The notes beneath the pieces were generated by a model, which worked only from the letters and a program-made list of their open reading frames with translations, was not told the DNA's origin and searched no databases. Below, piece by piece: positions 25,804-33,601 of a DNA stretch of 48,520 nucleotides. Both the position numbers and the translations under genes were made by a program. Source of the DNA: JBKPCD01 sp046727175. GTDB taxonomy: Bacteria > Acidobacteriota > Vicinamibacteria > Vicinamibacterales > 2-12-FULL-66-21. Positions within the stretch are counted from its first letter, which is position 1; each line of letters begins with the position of its first letter. The DNA is taken from assembly GCA_046727175.1 (NCBI GenBank), contig JBKPCD010000224.1, positions 1-48,520 of the forward strand. The letters are read 5' to 3'.

Positions 25804-26679
25804 TCATTCCACGACAACGGGGTCCTCGCGAGACTCCGCGTGATCTTCTCCCCGCTCGTCCCACACGTCGGCCTCCTCAATCGCGCGAATCTCAGGGAGG
25901 TTCCGGGCCTCTCGCACGAGGTCGGCGCGCGGATCGACGAACCCCCACTCGCGTATGTCAATCGTGAAGCTGAACCTTGAAATCAACGGACCGCGAGTGA
26001 GATCGAGTTCGTCGGTGTTCTGGCTGGCTTCCGTTCGTGCACGTTGCAGGAGCCGGTCCCAGACCCATTCGGGGACGTTCGTGCGATACCCCGGGTACAC
26101 GTAGTTGAACATCAGGAGCTGCGCGAGCAGCAACGGCCAGTGCGGCGCGGCGCGTGCCAGCAGACGCTCCCAATTCAGCGTGTCCCCCAGGCAGAGAATC
26201 AGATGGACGATGTCGGACATGTCGTGTCGATGGCGCTCGCTGATGAAGAGACGATGCCAGATCAGCTCCTCGGCGGGTGCGATGCGGACGGGTGTGGCCG
26301 CGAGGATGCCCGGGCGGCTGTAGCGGATCCAATCCTCGTCGATTCGCGCAACCCCGTTGCCCATTCCGTAGATGAGATCAACGAAACGGTCACCCGCGGT
26401 CGCTTTTGCAAGCCAATGCGGATCTTCGAGGCGCGTGACGAACCCTGCGCTGCGAAGGGCTTGGGCCGCGGTTAGGACTCCGGACGGTTCGAAGAAAAGA
26501 TCGAGGTCCTTCGTCTTGCGGTAGATCCCCGTATGCTCGTAAATCGCGTATGCGCCAGCGACCACGTACGGAACCCCCGCCGCGGTGATCGCTTCCAGCG
26601 CGCGGCGATAGATCTCCCGCTCCGCCTCGGGAATCCAGAAGTCGCCATGAGTGAGCGATTTTCTCTCTTCCGCGGTCAT
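25804..26679 (-). CDS. Nucleotidyltransferase-fold protein
   Basis: A 291-aa protein from ATG 26679; the frame is open further upstream to 26790. The core resembles MNT/AbiEii-type nucleotidyltransferases: VVAGAYAIYEHTGIYRKTKD followed by LDLFF gives the G(G/A)xA...RxTxDxD pattern, with paired Asp as likely metal ligands. The C-terminal half is helical. No antitoxin-like or HEPN partner gene adjoins it; the neighbours are an aldo/keto reductase and the BlaI gene. No clear ribosome binding site was seen. The substrate is unknown, and it may be a housekeeping-type or defence-linked enzyme. Confidence 0.65.
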   Translation of the reverse strand: MTAEERKSLTHGDFWIPEAEREIYRRALEAITAAGVPYVVAGAYAIYEHTGIYRKTKDLDLFFEPSGVLTAAQALRSAGFVTRLEDPHWLAKATAGDRFVDLIYGMGNGVARIDEDWIRYSRPGILAATPVRIAPAEELIWHRLFISERHRHDMSDIVHLILCLGDTLNWERLLARAAPHWPLLLAQLLMFNYVYPGYRTNVPEWVWDRLLQRARTEASQNTDELDLTRGPLISRFSFTIDIREWGFVDPRADLVREARNLPEIRAIEEADVWDERGEDHAESREDPVVVE

Positions 26680-26886
26680 GCCGCCGGGCCGGCTCTTCTG
26701 CTTTCGCACGCGCACCTCATCGTCTGCCGTCGTCAGCCCCGGCGTGGAGCGCTGGCGTCGATTCCAGCAACACGCGCGCCATCTCAACACACTGACTCCG
26801 CCGGGACCCGTGGCGTGAGTATTGGACCAGCCGACAGCGACTCACGACGACGATGATCAAGGCACTGAAAGAGTTGTCACGCGCCA

Positions 26887-27819
26887 TCAGAGCGCGACGG
26901 CGTCGCTCGTCGGGAATTCGTGCTGCCTGCGTCCCTCGTCGCCTTCGTGCATCGCGGTCGTCTTGTAGAGCTCGAACCGACCGTCCGCGGCATCGGCCGC
27001 AAGTCGGCGCCGGTGCGCGTTCATCTCGGAGGCTGACATCTTCTTGAAGCCCTGAGCAACACGCAGATTCTGACGCAGGATACGCATCGAATCGATTCCG
27101 CTGACGGTCGTCGCCACCGGAAGACTCATCGCGTAGCGCAACGCGGATTCGGCGTCGACGGCCTTCTTCTTGACGGCATTGCCGTTGCCTCCAAGGCTCT
27201 TCATGCCGAGCGGCGCAATTCCTTGCCGCAGGAGCTCGGGGAGCACAGTCTTCTCGAAGCTCCGGAACGTCGCATCGAAGCCGTTCAGCGGCAGTTGACA
27301 GCTGTCGAACGGATAGCCGTGCGACAGCATGCGGAGGTGAATCTCCGGATCCTTGTGGCCTGTGAACCCGACGTATCTCACCTTGCCCTGCGCCTTCGCC
27401 TTGTCGAGCGCTTCGACCACACCGCCCCTCGCGAAGTGCCGATCGGGATCGTTGTAGTAGACGCATTCGTGGATCTGCCAGAGATCGAGATGGTCGGTTT
27501 GCAGGCGACGCAGCGAGTCTTCCAGCTGTCGCATTGCCGTACGCGCGTCGCGACCGTGCGTGCACACCTTGGTCATCAGGAACACGCGGTCGCGGCGGTC
27601 CTTCAGGGCCTTCCCGATGCGCTTCTCGCTCTCGCCATCGTGGTAGTCCCACGCGTTGTCCATGAACGTGATCCCGCCATCGATGGCGCCGTGGACGATG
27701 CGGATGGCTTCACGTTCGGTTTTCACCGAACCGAGGTGATAACCACCGAGGGCGAGTGCAGACACCTCTTCCTGATGGCGACCGAAGCGGCGACGGGGAA
27801 TTTCGTTGGAGACAGCCAT
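26887..27819 (-). CDS. Aldo/keto reductase
   Basis: A 310-aa NAD(P)H-dependent oxidoreductase of TIM-barrel fold. The catalytic tetrad is visible: Asp and Tyr in DNAWDYHDGESEKR, Lys in FLMTKV, and His in LWQIHE. Nucleotide-binding text near the C-terminus (SGIDSMRILRQNL) is consistent with the family. It starts 36 bp after the stop of the chlorite-dismutase-family gene and probably shares its transcript. No ribosome binding site is obvious before ATG 27819. The substrate is unknown. Confidence 0.9.
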   Translation of the reverse strand: MAVSNEIPRRRFGRHQEEVSALALGGYHLGSVKTEREAIRIVHGAIDGGITFMDNAWDYHDGESEKRIGKALKDRRDRVFLMTKVCTHGRDARTAMRQLEDSLRRLQTDHLDLWQIHECVYYNDPDRHFARGGVVEALDKAKAQGKVRYVGFTGHKDPEIHLRMLSHGYPFDSCQLPLNGFDATFRSFEKTVLPELLRQGIAPLGMKSLGGNGNAVKKKAVDAESALRYAMSLPVATTVSGIDSMRILRQNLRVAQGFKKMSASEMNAHRRRLAADAADGRFELYKTTAMHEGDEGRRQHEFPTSDAVAL

Positions 27820-27855
27820 GGCGTCACACCGTGCAAGGAGGATTCCAGACCACGC

Positions 27856-28653
27856 TTACAAGTCGCTCTTCCACACAGCACGACCAACGAAGAACGGTCC
27901 GAGACGGTCGAGGTACAGCGACGTCTGCTGCGTCTTCCGCATCGCTTGCACGAGCGCCGACAGCGGAAACAGTTCCTTCCCGATCAGGCCGATCACGAAG
28001 TCGTTGTCGTCGCGGTCGAGGCCGTGGCACGCCAGCCTGATGTCGTGCGCGTAGTCGGCAGCGCCGAACGTCATCCCGAGGGCTCCGTGCTCGGCGAGGA
28101 TCGTGCGCTGCTGCTCTGGCGGGAGCCGCTCGAACGCGCCGCTCCTTCGCAGCGGATACCAGATGGCCCATCGCCAGGCGGGGTTCAGAACGGTCCGGAG
28201 TGGGCGCTCGATGAGCGTCTCGTTCAGATCCGGTTCGTAGCCGAGTGCGTACGTGCGACCGAACATCGTGTAGTCCGACTTCCGCACGAGCGAGCTGAAA
28301 AGACCGCCCGTGCAGACGCGCCGGACCGTATCCACGAAATAGTCCGGTGTGCGGCTGACGGTCAGCAGCGCAATCCCGAGCGGATCGTGGAGGTCCTCGT
28401 AGAGGACGCCCGTGATCGACGCCTCGGACAGTGCTGCGGTAACGCGCGAGGCATCCTCGCACCCGCCAAACGCCAGGAACTGCATGAACAGCCGCTCGTC
28501 CGACCGTTGCGGCTGCCCGCCTTTCAGACCGCCTTTCTCGCTGAGGTCCGGCGGCTCGATGCGCGCGCGGCCTCTCAACTCCGCTGGAGACTCGTCCTTC
28601 GACTCGGTGCGGGGCGGGCCTGTCGGAACTTCCATTGTTCTCGGGTCGCTCAT
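27856..28653 (-). CDS. Chlorite-dismutase/HemQ-family haem protein
   Basis: A 265-aa protein. Family-like text covers residues ~60-265: FMQFLAFGGCEDASRV, IWYPLRRSGAFERLPPEQQR, EHGALGMTFGAADYAHDIRL, then HGLDRDDNDFVIGLI and YLDRLGPFFVGRAVW. The first ~45 residues are a charged, disordered extension. ATG 28653 is preferred over two ATGs slightly upstream because GAGGGGAC lies immediately before it. The family includes chlorite dismutases, coproheme decarboxylases and haem peroxidases. No perchlorate or haem-synthesis gene is adjacent, so the reaction is open. Confidence 0.78.
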   Translation of the reverse strand: MSDPRTMEVPTGPPRTESKDESPAELRGRARIEPPDLSEKGGLKGGQPQRSDERLFMQFLAFGGCEDASRVTAALSEASITGVLYEDLHDPLGIALLTVSRTPDYFVDTVRRVCTGGLFSSLVRKSDYTMFGRTYALGYEPDLNETLIERPLRTVLNPAWRWAIWYPLRRSGAFERLPPEQQRTILAEHGALGMTFGAADYAHDIRLACHGLDRDDNDFVIGLIGKELFPLSALVQAMRKTQQTSLYLDRLGPFFVGRAVWKSDL

Positions 28654-28685
28654 GTCCCCTCGATTCGCTGTCATCAATCAATCTC

Positions 28686-28880
28686 TCACAGGTGCTGCAG
28701 CTCAGCGCCAACGTCTTCGATCACGGGCGCCCAATCCCCTTGCTCGCGCTGGCGAAACAGGCGCATCGATGGATACCATGGAGTGTCGTCCCGATCGTCT
28801 CACCACCGCCAGTCGGCATTCGGTGGTCGCTGCTCTCCCACCCCTTCTCGAATTCACCACGGCGCATGTGGTGCCATCAT
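28686..28880 (-). pseudogene. Decayed C-terminal remnant of a TPR/glycosyltransferase-type gene
   Basis: On the minus strand 28826 to 28686 reads PPNADWRW, a TGA stop at 28800-28802, then DDRDDTPWYPSMRLFRQ and GDWAPVIEDVGAELQHL before a final stop. This matches the characteristic end of TPR-containing glycosyltransferase proteins (PDWRWLLxRxDSPWYPxMRLFRQ). In another frame at 28831-28866 the TPR-like RRGEFEKGWES is readable. Internal deletion, a frameshift and a nonsense codon leave no intact gene. The remaining 28881-28985 shows nothing. Confidence 0.6.
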
Positions 28881-28989
28881 GGGTTTGGCGACCGAATGAC
28901 CTGCTCGACCGGCAGCTCCAGTCACCGCGCGTGCCAGAGGCAGAGCCATGATCCACGTTAACACGTAAGAATTGCCGACTTGTCCTTTA

Positions 28990-29071
28990 CAATCCACAAT
29001 CAACACTCGGCAATGCAATCTGCAGTCTGCAATCAGGAATCCGCAATCTGCAATCTTCAATCTGCAATCTG
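28990..29071. repeat. Heptamer array with word ATTGCAG
   Basis: Read on the minus strand, words such as ATTGCAG, ATTGAAG, ATTGCGG, ATTCCTG and ACTGCAG follow each other at 7-bp steps for about 80 bp. It lies directly before the ATG at 29074 and contains no clear ribosome binding site. Confidence 0.8.
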
Positions 29072-29073
29072 GT

Positions 29074-29376
29074 ATGACCGACCGCGATCATCGAGAGGCC
29101 GCTCGGCGGCATATTCGGACTCTCATCAGTCTCCTCAGTTCTCGGGCTCCGCAGGATGATCTCATTCGTCCGCTCGTCGACGAGCTCGAGTCGCTCGAGC
29201 GCGCGGTCGCCGCCTTTCACCTCGAGGCGATTCGCTTCCGGATGTTCAACGTGGACCGACTGCTGTCGCACAGCCCGGTTGCAATCCCTGACGAGGTCGG
29301 TCACTTGTTCGCGGACGCACGCCACGAGCTCGAAGCCGCGGGGTTCCACACGCGCTCGCATCAAGCGCCGAGCTAG
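29074..29376 (+). CDS. Small hypothetical helical protein
   Basis: A 100-aa protein, not recognised. It is charged and almost certainly all-helical (ISLLSSRAPQDDLIRPLVDE, LFADARHELEAAGF), with no signal peptide, Cys or known motif. The frame is open upstream through the heptamer array, but that portion translates as repeat peptide (NLQSAI-like), so ATG 29074 is preferred. No ribosome binding site is seen. It lies 79 bp before the PfpI gene. It may be a real small protein or a chance frame. Confidence 0.5.
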   Translation: MTDRDHREAARRHIRTLISLLSSRAPQDDLIRPLVDELESLERAVAAFHLEAIRFRMFNVDRLLSHSPVAIPDEVGHLFADARHELEAAGFHTRSHQAPS

Positions 29377-29455
29377 CGATCCTCTCTCACGGAACATCGC
29401 TTGCACCTCGTTCAGTGTTTCCAACAAGTCACCCGACTGAGGAGGTGCGATTCAT

Positions 29456-30043
29456 ATGGCTGATGAACTCCGCGGAAAGACTGTTGCGGCGTTGGCGGAA
29501 AACGGTTTCGAACAGTCCGAGCTGCTCGAACCAAAGAAGGCGCTCGAACAGGCGGGCGCCAAGGTGCATATCGTGTCACCGCAGAAAGACAAGGTGAGAG
29601 GCTGGTCGCACACGGATTGGGCGGAGAGCGTGGCGGTCGACCGCACGCTCGAGGCGGCTGATCCGAACGACTACGATGCACTGTTGCTGCCTGGCGGGGT
29701 CATGAACCCAGACAGGCTCAGGATCAATTCCAGGGCGGTCGAGTTCGTGCGGTCGTTCGTCGCAGCCAACAAACCCATTGCAGCGATTTGTCATGCTCCC
29801 TGGACGCTCATCGAAGCTGACGGCGTCAAGGGTCGCACGGTGACCTCATGGCCTTCCCTCAAGACCGACCTTCGTAATGCAGGCGCCACCTGGGTCGATC
29901 AGGAGGTCGTCGTCGACAAGGGACTCGTGACTTCTCGCAAGCCCGACGACATCCCTGCCTTCAACCGGAAGATGATCGAGGAATTCGCGGAAGGCCGGCA
30001 CGACCGCGGCCACGCCGAACGGATGGCAACGGCACGCCGTTGA
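29456..30043 (+). CDS. DJ-1/PfpI-family protein (YhbO-like)
   Basis: A 195-aa cytoplasmic protein of the class I glutamine-amidotransferase-like fold. The nucleophile elbow is AAICHAPW (Cys112, His113). The family texts DALLLPGGVMNPDRLR and TSWPSLKTDLRNAGATWVD are clear. AGGAGGTG lies 9 bp before ATG. Characterised relatives act as stress-related hydrolases, proteases or deglycases, with activity disputed. A YtxJ-like redox gene follows after 43 bp but has its own TATAAT. Confidence 0.9.
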   Translation: MADELRGKTVAALAENGFEQSELLEPKKALEQAGAKVHIVSPQKDKVRGWSHTDWAESVAVDRTLEAADPNDYDALLLPGGVMNPDRLRINSRAVEFVRSFVAANKPIAAICHAPWTLIEADGVKGRTVTSWPSLKTDLRNAGATWVDQEVVVDKGLVTSRKPDDIPAFNRKMIEEFAEGRHDRGHAERMATARR

Positions 30044-30069
30044 GGCCGCGAGCGGCCATTTGGATCAGG

Positions 30070-30075
30070 TATAAT
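30070..30075 (+). promoter_or_regulatory. -10 TATAAT before the YtxJ-like gene
   Basis: A perfect TATAAT ends 11 bp before ATG 30087, leaving a leader of only about 4-5 nt and no room for a ribosome binding site. Confidence 0.6.
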
Positions 30076-30086
30076 GGGACATCTCC

Positions 30087-30428
30087 ATGTCGAACCTGGC
30101 CCACGTCCGCGACCACGATGAGCTCGAGGCCGTGATAAGCGAATCGCGCGTCCGGCCGGTACTGCTGTTCAAGCACAGCCGGACGTGCGGCGTCAGTCAC
30201 GAGGCTCTCGATGAGCTCCACGCGCACGTTGAGCAATCGCCGCACGGCGCACTGTATCGGGTCATCACCGTGCAGAGCCATCGACGAGTGTCCGACCACG
30301 CGGCCGAGCGCCTCGGCATTCGCCACGAGACACCTCAGGCGATCCTGCTGCGAGGCGGCCGGCCAGTCTGGAACGCGTCACATTTCCGCATCACCGCAGA
30401 AGCGCTCGATCGCGCGCTCGCTGGCTGA
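30087..30428 (+). CDS. YtxJ-like monothiol thioredoxin-fold protein
   Basis: A 113-aa protein resembling the bacillithiol-system redox protein YtxJ. VLLFKHSRTCGVSHEALDE carries a single Cys (Cys34) in a thioredoxin-like active-site loop. The later HRRVSDHAAERLGIRHETPQ has the family cis-Pro region (ETPQ), and the C-terminal FRITAEAL helix fits. Known relatives remove mixed disulfides. Whether this organism makes bacillithiol cannot be told from the window. It is probably transcribed from its own promoter with a very short leader. Confidence 0.75.
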   Translation: MSNLAHVRDHDELEAVISESRVRPVLLFKHSRTCGVSHEALDELHAHVEQSPHGALYRVITVQSHRRVSDHAAERLGIRHETPQAILLRGGRPVWNASHFRITAEALDRALAG

Positions 30429-30444
30429 ACAGAGACCACGCTCC

Positions 30445-30472
30445 GTACTTCTTACTTCGAACCCTCGTCCTT
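30445..30472. repeat. Short heptamer array after the YtxJ-like gene
   Basis: GTACTTC, TTACTTC, GAACCCT and CGTCCTT follow in 7-bp steps, lying between the convergent YtxJ-like and HAD genes. The rest of the 111-bp gap has GATCG-rich palindromic text (30478-30495). Confidence 0.5.
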
Positions 30473-30539
30473 CGGGGATCGATCGCGATCGCTTCTATCT
30501 TCCTGCCGGCAACGTCGATGCGATGCGCAAGCGCGGAGC

Positions 30540-31319
30540 TCAAAGGCGCGTGAGGTGGAGACGTTGGGATGCTGAAGGTCGATCGTTCAGGGGTGACCCG
30601 TTCCATTCCGATGTGCCGAGAATGGTTGCGAGGACGTCGTCGATTGGCGTGAACGAGTGCAGCTCGGAGACCGCGGCATCAGGATCCGGGGCTGCCTCGC
30701 TCGTGCGATTGAACCAGATCGCTCTGATCCCTGCTGCGCGAGCGCCGACGATGTCAGCCGGCCACGAATCGCCGATCATGATGGTGCCCTGGGGATCGCT
30801 GGAGAGCCGTTCCATCGCGATTCTGAAGATTGCCGGGTCGGGTTTGGCCGCTCCGGCCTCCTCGGAAATGACGATCGCGCTGAGGTGCGCGTCGAATCCG
30901 CAGTGACGGATCTTTTCCATCTGCTCGGCAACGAGATTGTTGGACACGATCCCGACTGGAACCCGGTGGCTCAGCGCTGCGAGCAATGGCGACGCACCGT
31001 CGACCGTCCGCCAGGAACGTCGGTAACAGCTCCGGTACTCCGCCGACGCCGCGCGCGCGAGATCCGAGGAGGCCTCGACGCCAGCGGAAAGAAACAGACG
31101 CCGAAATCTTTCGATCCTCGCGTCGTCGAGACCGATCTCTCCGGCGAGGACGCGTGCGTGCAAGTCTTCGAGAAGCTGGCCGTGGTTCCGCTCGAACCCG
31201 GTCGCTGAAATCGCTGCAAAGCACGCGTGTGTCGTCCGCAGTGCCTCGAGCGCCGTACGCGCGCAGTGCCGGTGATCGAACAGCGTGTCGTCGAGATCGA
31301 ACAGGACGGCTCGGATCAT
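30540..31319 (-). CDS. HAD-superfamily hydrolase
   Basis: A 259-aa protein with HAD motifs I (AVLFDLDDTL, double Asp), II (VGIVSNN), III (Lys in GAAKPDPAIF) and IV (MIGDSWPADIVGA). An inserted helical cap lies between I and II (subfamily I). The start is taken as ATG 31319: the earlier in-frame ATG at 31328 overlaps the -10 TATAAT, so it would not be in the transcript. The last ~25 residues (after VLATIL) are poorly conserved in character. Substrate probably a small phosphate ester; unknown. Confidence 0.88.
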   Translation of the reverse strand: MIRAVLFDLDDTLFDHRHCARTALEALRTTHACFAAISATGFERNHGQLLEDLHARVLAGEIGLDDARIERFRRLFLSAGVEASSDLARAASAEYRSCYRRSWRTVDGASPLLAALSHRVPVGIVSNNLVAEQMEKIRHCGFDAHLSAIVISEEAGAAKPDPAIFRIAMERLSSDPQGTIMIGDSWPADIVGARAAGIRAIWFNRTSEAAPDPDAAVSELHSFTPIDDVLATILGTSEWNGSPLNDRPSASQRLHLTRL

Positions 31320-31326
31320 CGGCTTC

Positions 31327-31332
31327 ATTATA
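31327..31332 (-). promoter_or_regulatory. -10 TATAAT defining a leaderless HAD mRNA
   Basis: Minus-strand TATAAT ends 7 bp before ATG 31319 and overlaps the alternative ATG at 31326-31328. The 7-bp distance puts the start of transcription at the A of the inner ATG. Confidence 0.65.
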
Positions 31333-31351
31333 AAAGGACCTGACGGTGCTC

Positions 31352-31379
31352 GAAGCTAGAAGCCAGAAGCTAGAGTGAA
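31352..31379. repeat. Heptamer array, word GAAGCTA
   Basis: GAAGCTA, GAAGCCA, GAAGCTA and GAGTGAA in exact 7-bp register. It lies in the 211-bp gap between the divergent HAD and PilZ genes. A partly complementary CCTAGCTTC follows at 31402-31410. Confidence 0.7.
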
Positions 31380-31469
31380 CCATGTCTCGATCGCTCTGAC
31401 TCCTAGCTTCGACATTCTGTCTCTGTCGATCTCTTGCACGAGGCATCGCAGCGAGATTCCGACAGACAC

Positions 31470-31497
31470 AAGGCACCAGGCACGAGGCACCAGGCAC
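31470..31497. repeat. Heptamer array, word CAGGCAC
   Basis: AAGGCAC, CAGGCAC, GAGGCAC and CAGGCAC in exact 7-bp register, 42 bp before the PilZ start codon. A different word is used only 100 bp from the GAAGCTA array. Confidence 0.75.
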
Positions 31498-31527
31498 GGA
31501 CAGCGTCAGCACCAAAGACCTGCATGA

Positions 31528-31533
31528 TAAACT
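31528..31533 (+). promoter_or_regulatory. -10-like TAAACT, 6 bp before start codon
   Basis: TGATAAACT (TANNNT core 31528-31533) ends 6 bp before ATG 31540 with no ribosome binding site between, suggesting a leaderless mRNA. Confidence 0.45.
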
Positions 31534-31539
31534 CGCCCG

Positions 31540-32259
31540 ATGCCCGAGCTCGCCGTGGTCGTGGCTGCGTCCAATCTCATGCCCTCGTTGCGTGAGCGTC
31601 TCTCAAACGAGGGGGAGCTCCTTACGTTTGCCGACACCGAGCCGATTCAGGCGCTGCAGGCCATCCTCGAGCACCGCCCTCGCCTCATCGTGCTCGAGAG
31701 ACTCTTCGCCGCGACGCCGCGCGGCGCCGCGCTGATCAATCGCGTCAAGACGGATCCGCAACTCGCGTCGGCTGAAGTGCGGGTGATGTCGCACACCGGC
31801 GATTACATGCGTCAGCTCTCCAGGCCAACCTCGGCCGCGGACGCGGCGCTGGAGGAGAGCATGATGTCGGCGGGCGCCGTCTCGCCGGCGCGATCAGCGG
31901 TCGTTCCGCCTCCGACCGAAGAGGCGCCGCGAGACCTGGACTGGCACGGCACCCGGCGGGCACCGCGCCATCGGCTGCGTGAGGGATTGCAGATTCAGCT
32001 CGATGGCAACCCCGCGAGTGTCGTGGACATGTCCATCGTCGGCGCGCAGGTGCTGTCGCAGACGATTCTGCGGCCCAACCAGCGCGTCCGCATCAGCATT
32101 CCGAGCGACGACTTCATGATGCGCTTTCGAGGGATCATCGCGTGGGCCAAGTTCGAGCTGCCGAAGCCCACCGAGCCGCCGCGCTACCGCGCCGGCATCG
32201 AATTCAGCGACGCCGATGCGATCGCGATGAACGATTTCTGCTCGAAGAACAGGGCCTAG
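31540..32259 (+). CDS. PilZ-domain protein with receiver-like N-terminal domain
   Basis: A 239-aa protein. Residues 4-95 resemble a response-regulator receiver fold (LAVVVAASNLMPSLRERLSN, RPRLIVLERLFAATPRGA), but the phospho-acceptor position appears to be Glu or missing, so it is probably a pseudo-receiver. After a linker (95-135), residues 139-235 form a PilZ domain with RRAPRHRLREG (RxxxR) and VDMSIVGAQ (DxSxxG), the cyclic-di-GMP binding pattern. It likely acts as a soluble c-di-GMP effector. It is monocistronic and convergent with purA. Confidence 0.85.
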   Translation: MPELAVVVAASNLMPSLRERLSNEGELLTFADTEPIQALQAILEHRPRLIVLERLFAATPRGAALINRVKTDPQLASAEVRVMSHTGDYMRQLSRPTSAADAALEESMMSAGAVSPARSAVVPPPTEEAPRDLDWHGTRRAPRHRLREGLQIQLDGNPASVVDMSIVGAQVLSQTILRPNQRVRISIPSDDFMMRFRGIIAWAKFELPKPTEPPRYRAGIEFSDADAIAMNDFCSKNRA

Positions 32260-32284
32260 GAGGATGCGTTTCTTCAGCATCCTC
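32260..32284. terminator. Hairpin between convergent pilZ-domain and purA genes
   Basis: GAGGATGC (32260-32267) and GCATCCTC (32277-32284) form a perfect 8-bp stem with a 9-nt loop, starting one base after the PilZ stop. It can serve both strands. Confidence 0.65.
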
Positions 32285-32289
32285 TGAGG

Positions 32290-33582
32290 TTAGCGTCCGA
32301 CCAACACGCCCGGCAGCACCTCGTCTCTGAGGATCGTGTCTTCGCGCGAGGAACCGGTCGACACGATTGCCGCCGGTACTCCCGTGACTTCTTCCAGGCG
32401 CGCGATGTAGGCGCGGGCCTCGCGAGGCAGATCTTCGAATCGGCGCACGCGGCTCACCGGCGCATTCCATCCCGGCAGTGTCTCGTACACGGGCTCGCAC
32501 GCGGCGAGCTGCGCGAGGTCGCCCGGCATCTCGGTCAACGTCGTGCCGTAGCACCGGTACGACGTGCACACCTTCAACTCGGGCAGACCGTCGAGGACGT
32601 CGAGCTTCGTCAACGCGAGCGCATCGAGTCCGTTGACGCGGCAGGCATAGCGAACGGCGACGGCATCGTACCAGCCGCATCGTCTCGGCCGACCCGTCAC
32701 AGCGCCGAACTCCTGCCCCGTCTCACGCAGCCGATTGCCGATGTCGCCGCTCAACTCGGTTGGCAGCGGGCCTTCACCGACGCGCGTCGTGTACGCCTTT
32801 GCCACGCCGAGCACTGTGTCGATCGCGCGCGGACCGACGCCCAGCCCCGTGCAGACGCCGCCAATCGTGGCATTCGAGGATGTGACGTACGGATACGTGC
32901 CGTGATCGATGTCGAGCAGTGTGCCTTGCGCCCCTTCGAACATGATCGATCGTCGTGCGCCGCGGGCGCGGGCGAGAAACAGTGAGACGTCGGTGACCCA
33001 CGGCGCCATTCGCTTCCAGGCACGTGCGAGATCGTCCAGCACCTGTCGCCAATCCATCGTGGAGTCGGCAATCAACCGGTTGCGCGCGGCGACATTGTGC
33101 TGCACGGCCTCGGCAAGCGACGATGGGTTCGCCAGGTCCCCGACGCGAACGCCGCGGCGCGCGATCTTGTCTTCATACGCCGGACCGATCCCGCGCGAGG
33201 TCGTCCCGATCTTGCGCTCGCCGCGGCGCGCTTCGCTCAGCAGATCGAGCTCGCGATGATACGGCAGGATGAGATGGGCTTTGTCGCTGATGACGAGACG
33301 ATCGCCGATCGAAATGCCGGCCGCCGCGAGCTCGTCGATCTCGCCAAACAACGCCTGCGGATCGACGACGAGGCCGTTCCCGATGACGCAGGTGATTCCT
33401 TCGTGCAGAATGCCCGACGGCAGGAGCCGCAGCACGAACTTGCGGCCGTCGGCGTAGACCGTGTGTCCCGCGTTGTGGCCGCCCTGATACCGCGCGACGA
33501 TCGAGAACCCCGGCGTCAGCAGGTCCACGATCTTGCCTTTGCCTTCGTCGCCCCACTGCGCGCCGAGTACCGCGATGTTCAT
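32290..33582 (-). CDS. purA: Adenylosuccinate synthetase
   Basis: A 430-aa enzyme joining IMP and aspartate with GTP in AMP synthesis; cytoplasmic homodimer. The N-terminus has the invariant GAQWGDEGKGKIVD loop and GGHNAGHT. TSRGIGPAYEDK, QGTLLDIDHGTYPYVTSSN and the C-terminal GRPRRCGWYDAVAVRYACR region are intact. Length is normal. The frame is open upstream to 33669, but ATG 33582 begins the conserved sequence and has TAGAAT 8 bp upstream. Only 19 bp separate it from the divergent hutH start. Confidence 0.97.
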   Translation of the reverse strand: MNIAVLGAQWGDEGKGKIVDLLTPGFSIVARYQGGHNAGHTVYADGRKFVLRLLPSGILHEGITCVIGNGLVVDPQALFGEIDELAAAGISIGDRLVISDKAHLILPYHRELDLLSEARRGERKIGTTSRGIGPAYEDKIARRGVRVGDLANPSSLAEAVQHNVAARNRLIADSTMDWRQVLDDLARAWKRMAPWVTDVSLFLARARGARRSIMFEGAQGTLLDIDHGTYPYVTSSNATIGGVCTGLGVGPRAIDTVLGVAKAYTTRVGEGPLPTELSGDIGNRLRETGQEFGAVTGRPRRCGWYDAVAVRYACRVNGLDALALTKLDVLDGLPELKVCTSYRCYGTTLTEMPGDLAQLAACEPVYETLPGWNAPVSRVRRFEDLPREARAYIARLEEVTGVPAAIVSTGSSREDTILRDEVLPGVLVGR

Positions 33583-33601
33583 ATGATGTAATTCTACTCT
33601 G
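33582..33601. promoter_or_regulatory. Compact divergent purA/hutH promoter
   Basis: Minus-strand TAGAAT (33591-33596) lies 8 bp before purA ATG 33582. On the plus strand TATGAT (33582-33587) lies 14 bp, and TAATTC (33589-33594) 7 bp, before hutH ATG 33602. The -10 boxes overlap back to back, and any -35 element would lie inside the opposite gene. Confidence 0.5.

Noticed and set aside
25804..26679. Toxin of a nucleotidyltransferase toxin-antitoxin pair
   Set aside because: No antitoxin-like or HEPN gene is adjacent; the fold alone is not enough.
28990..29071. CRISPR array
   Set aside because: The period is 7 bp with no spacers or 25-40-bp direct repeats, and no cas genes are present.
28972..29073. 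Extended N-terminus for the 100-aa hypothetical protein
   Set aside because: It is only a translation of the heptamer array (NLQSAI-type peptide repeats).
31326..31328. ATG 31328 as the HAD start
   Set aside because: It lies within the TATAAT box, so it would not be transcribed from that promoter; ATG 31319 fits the expected start site.
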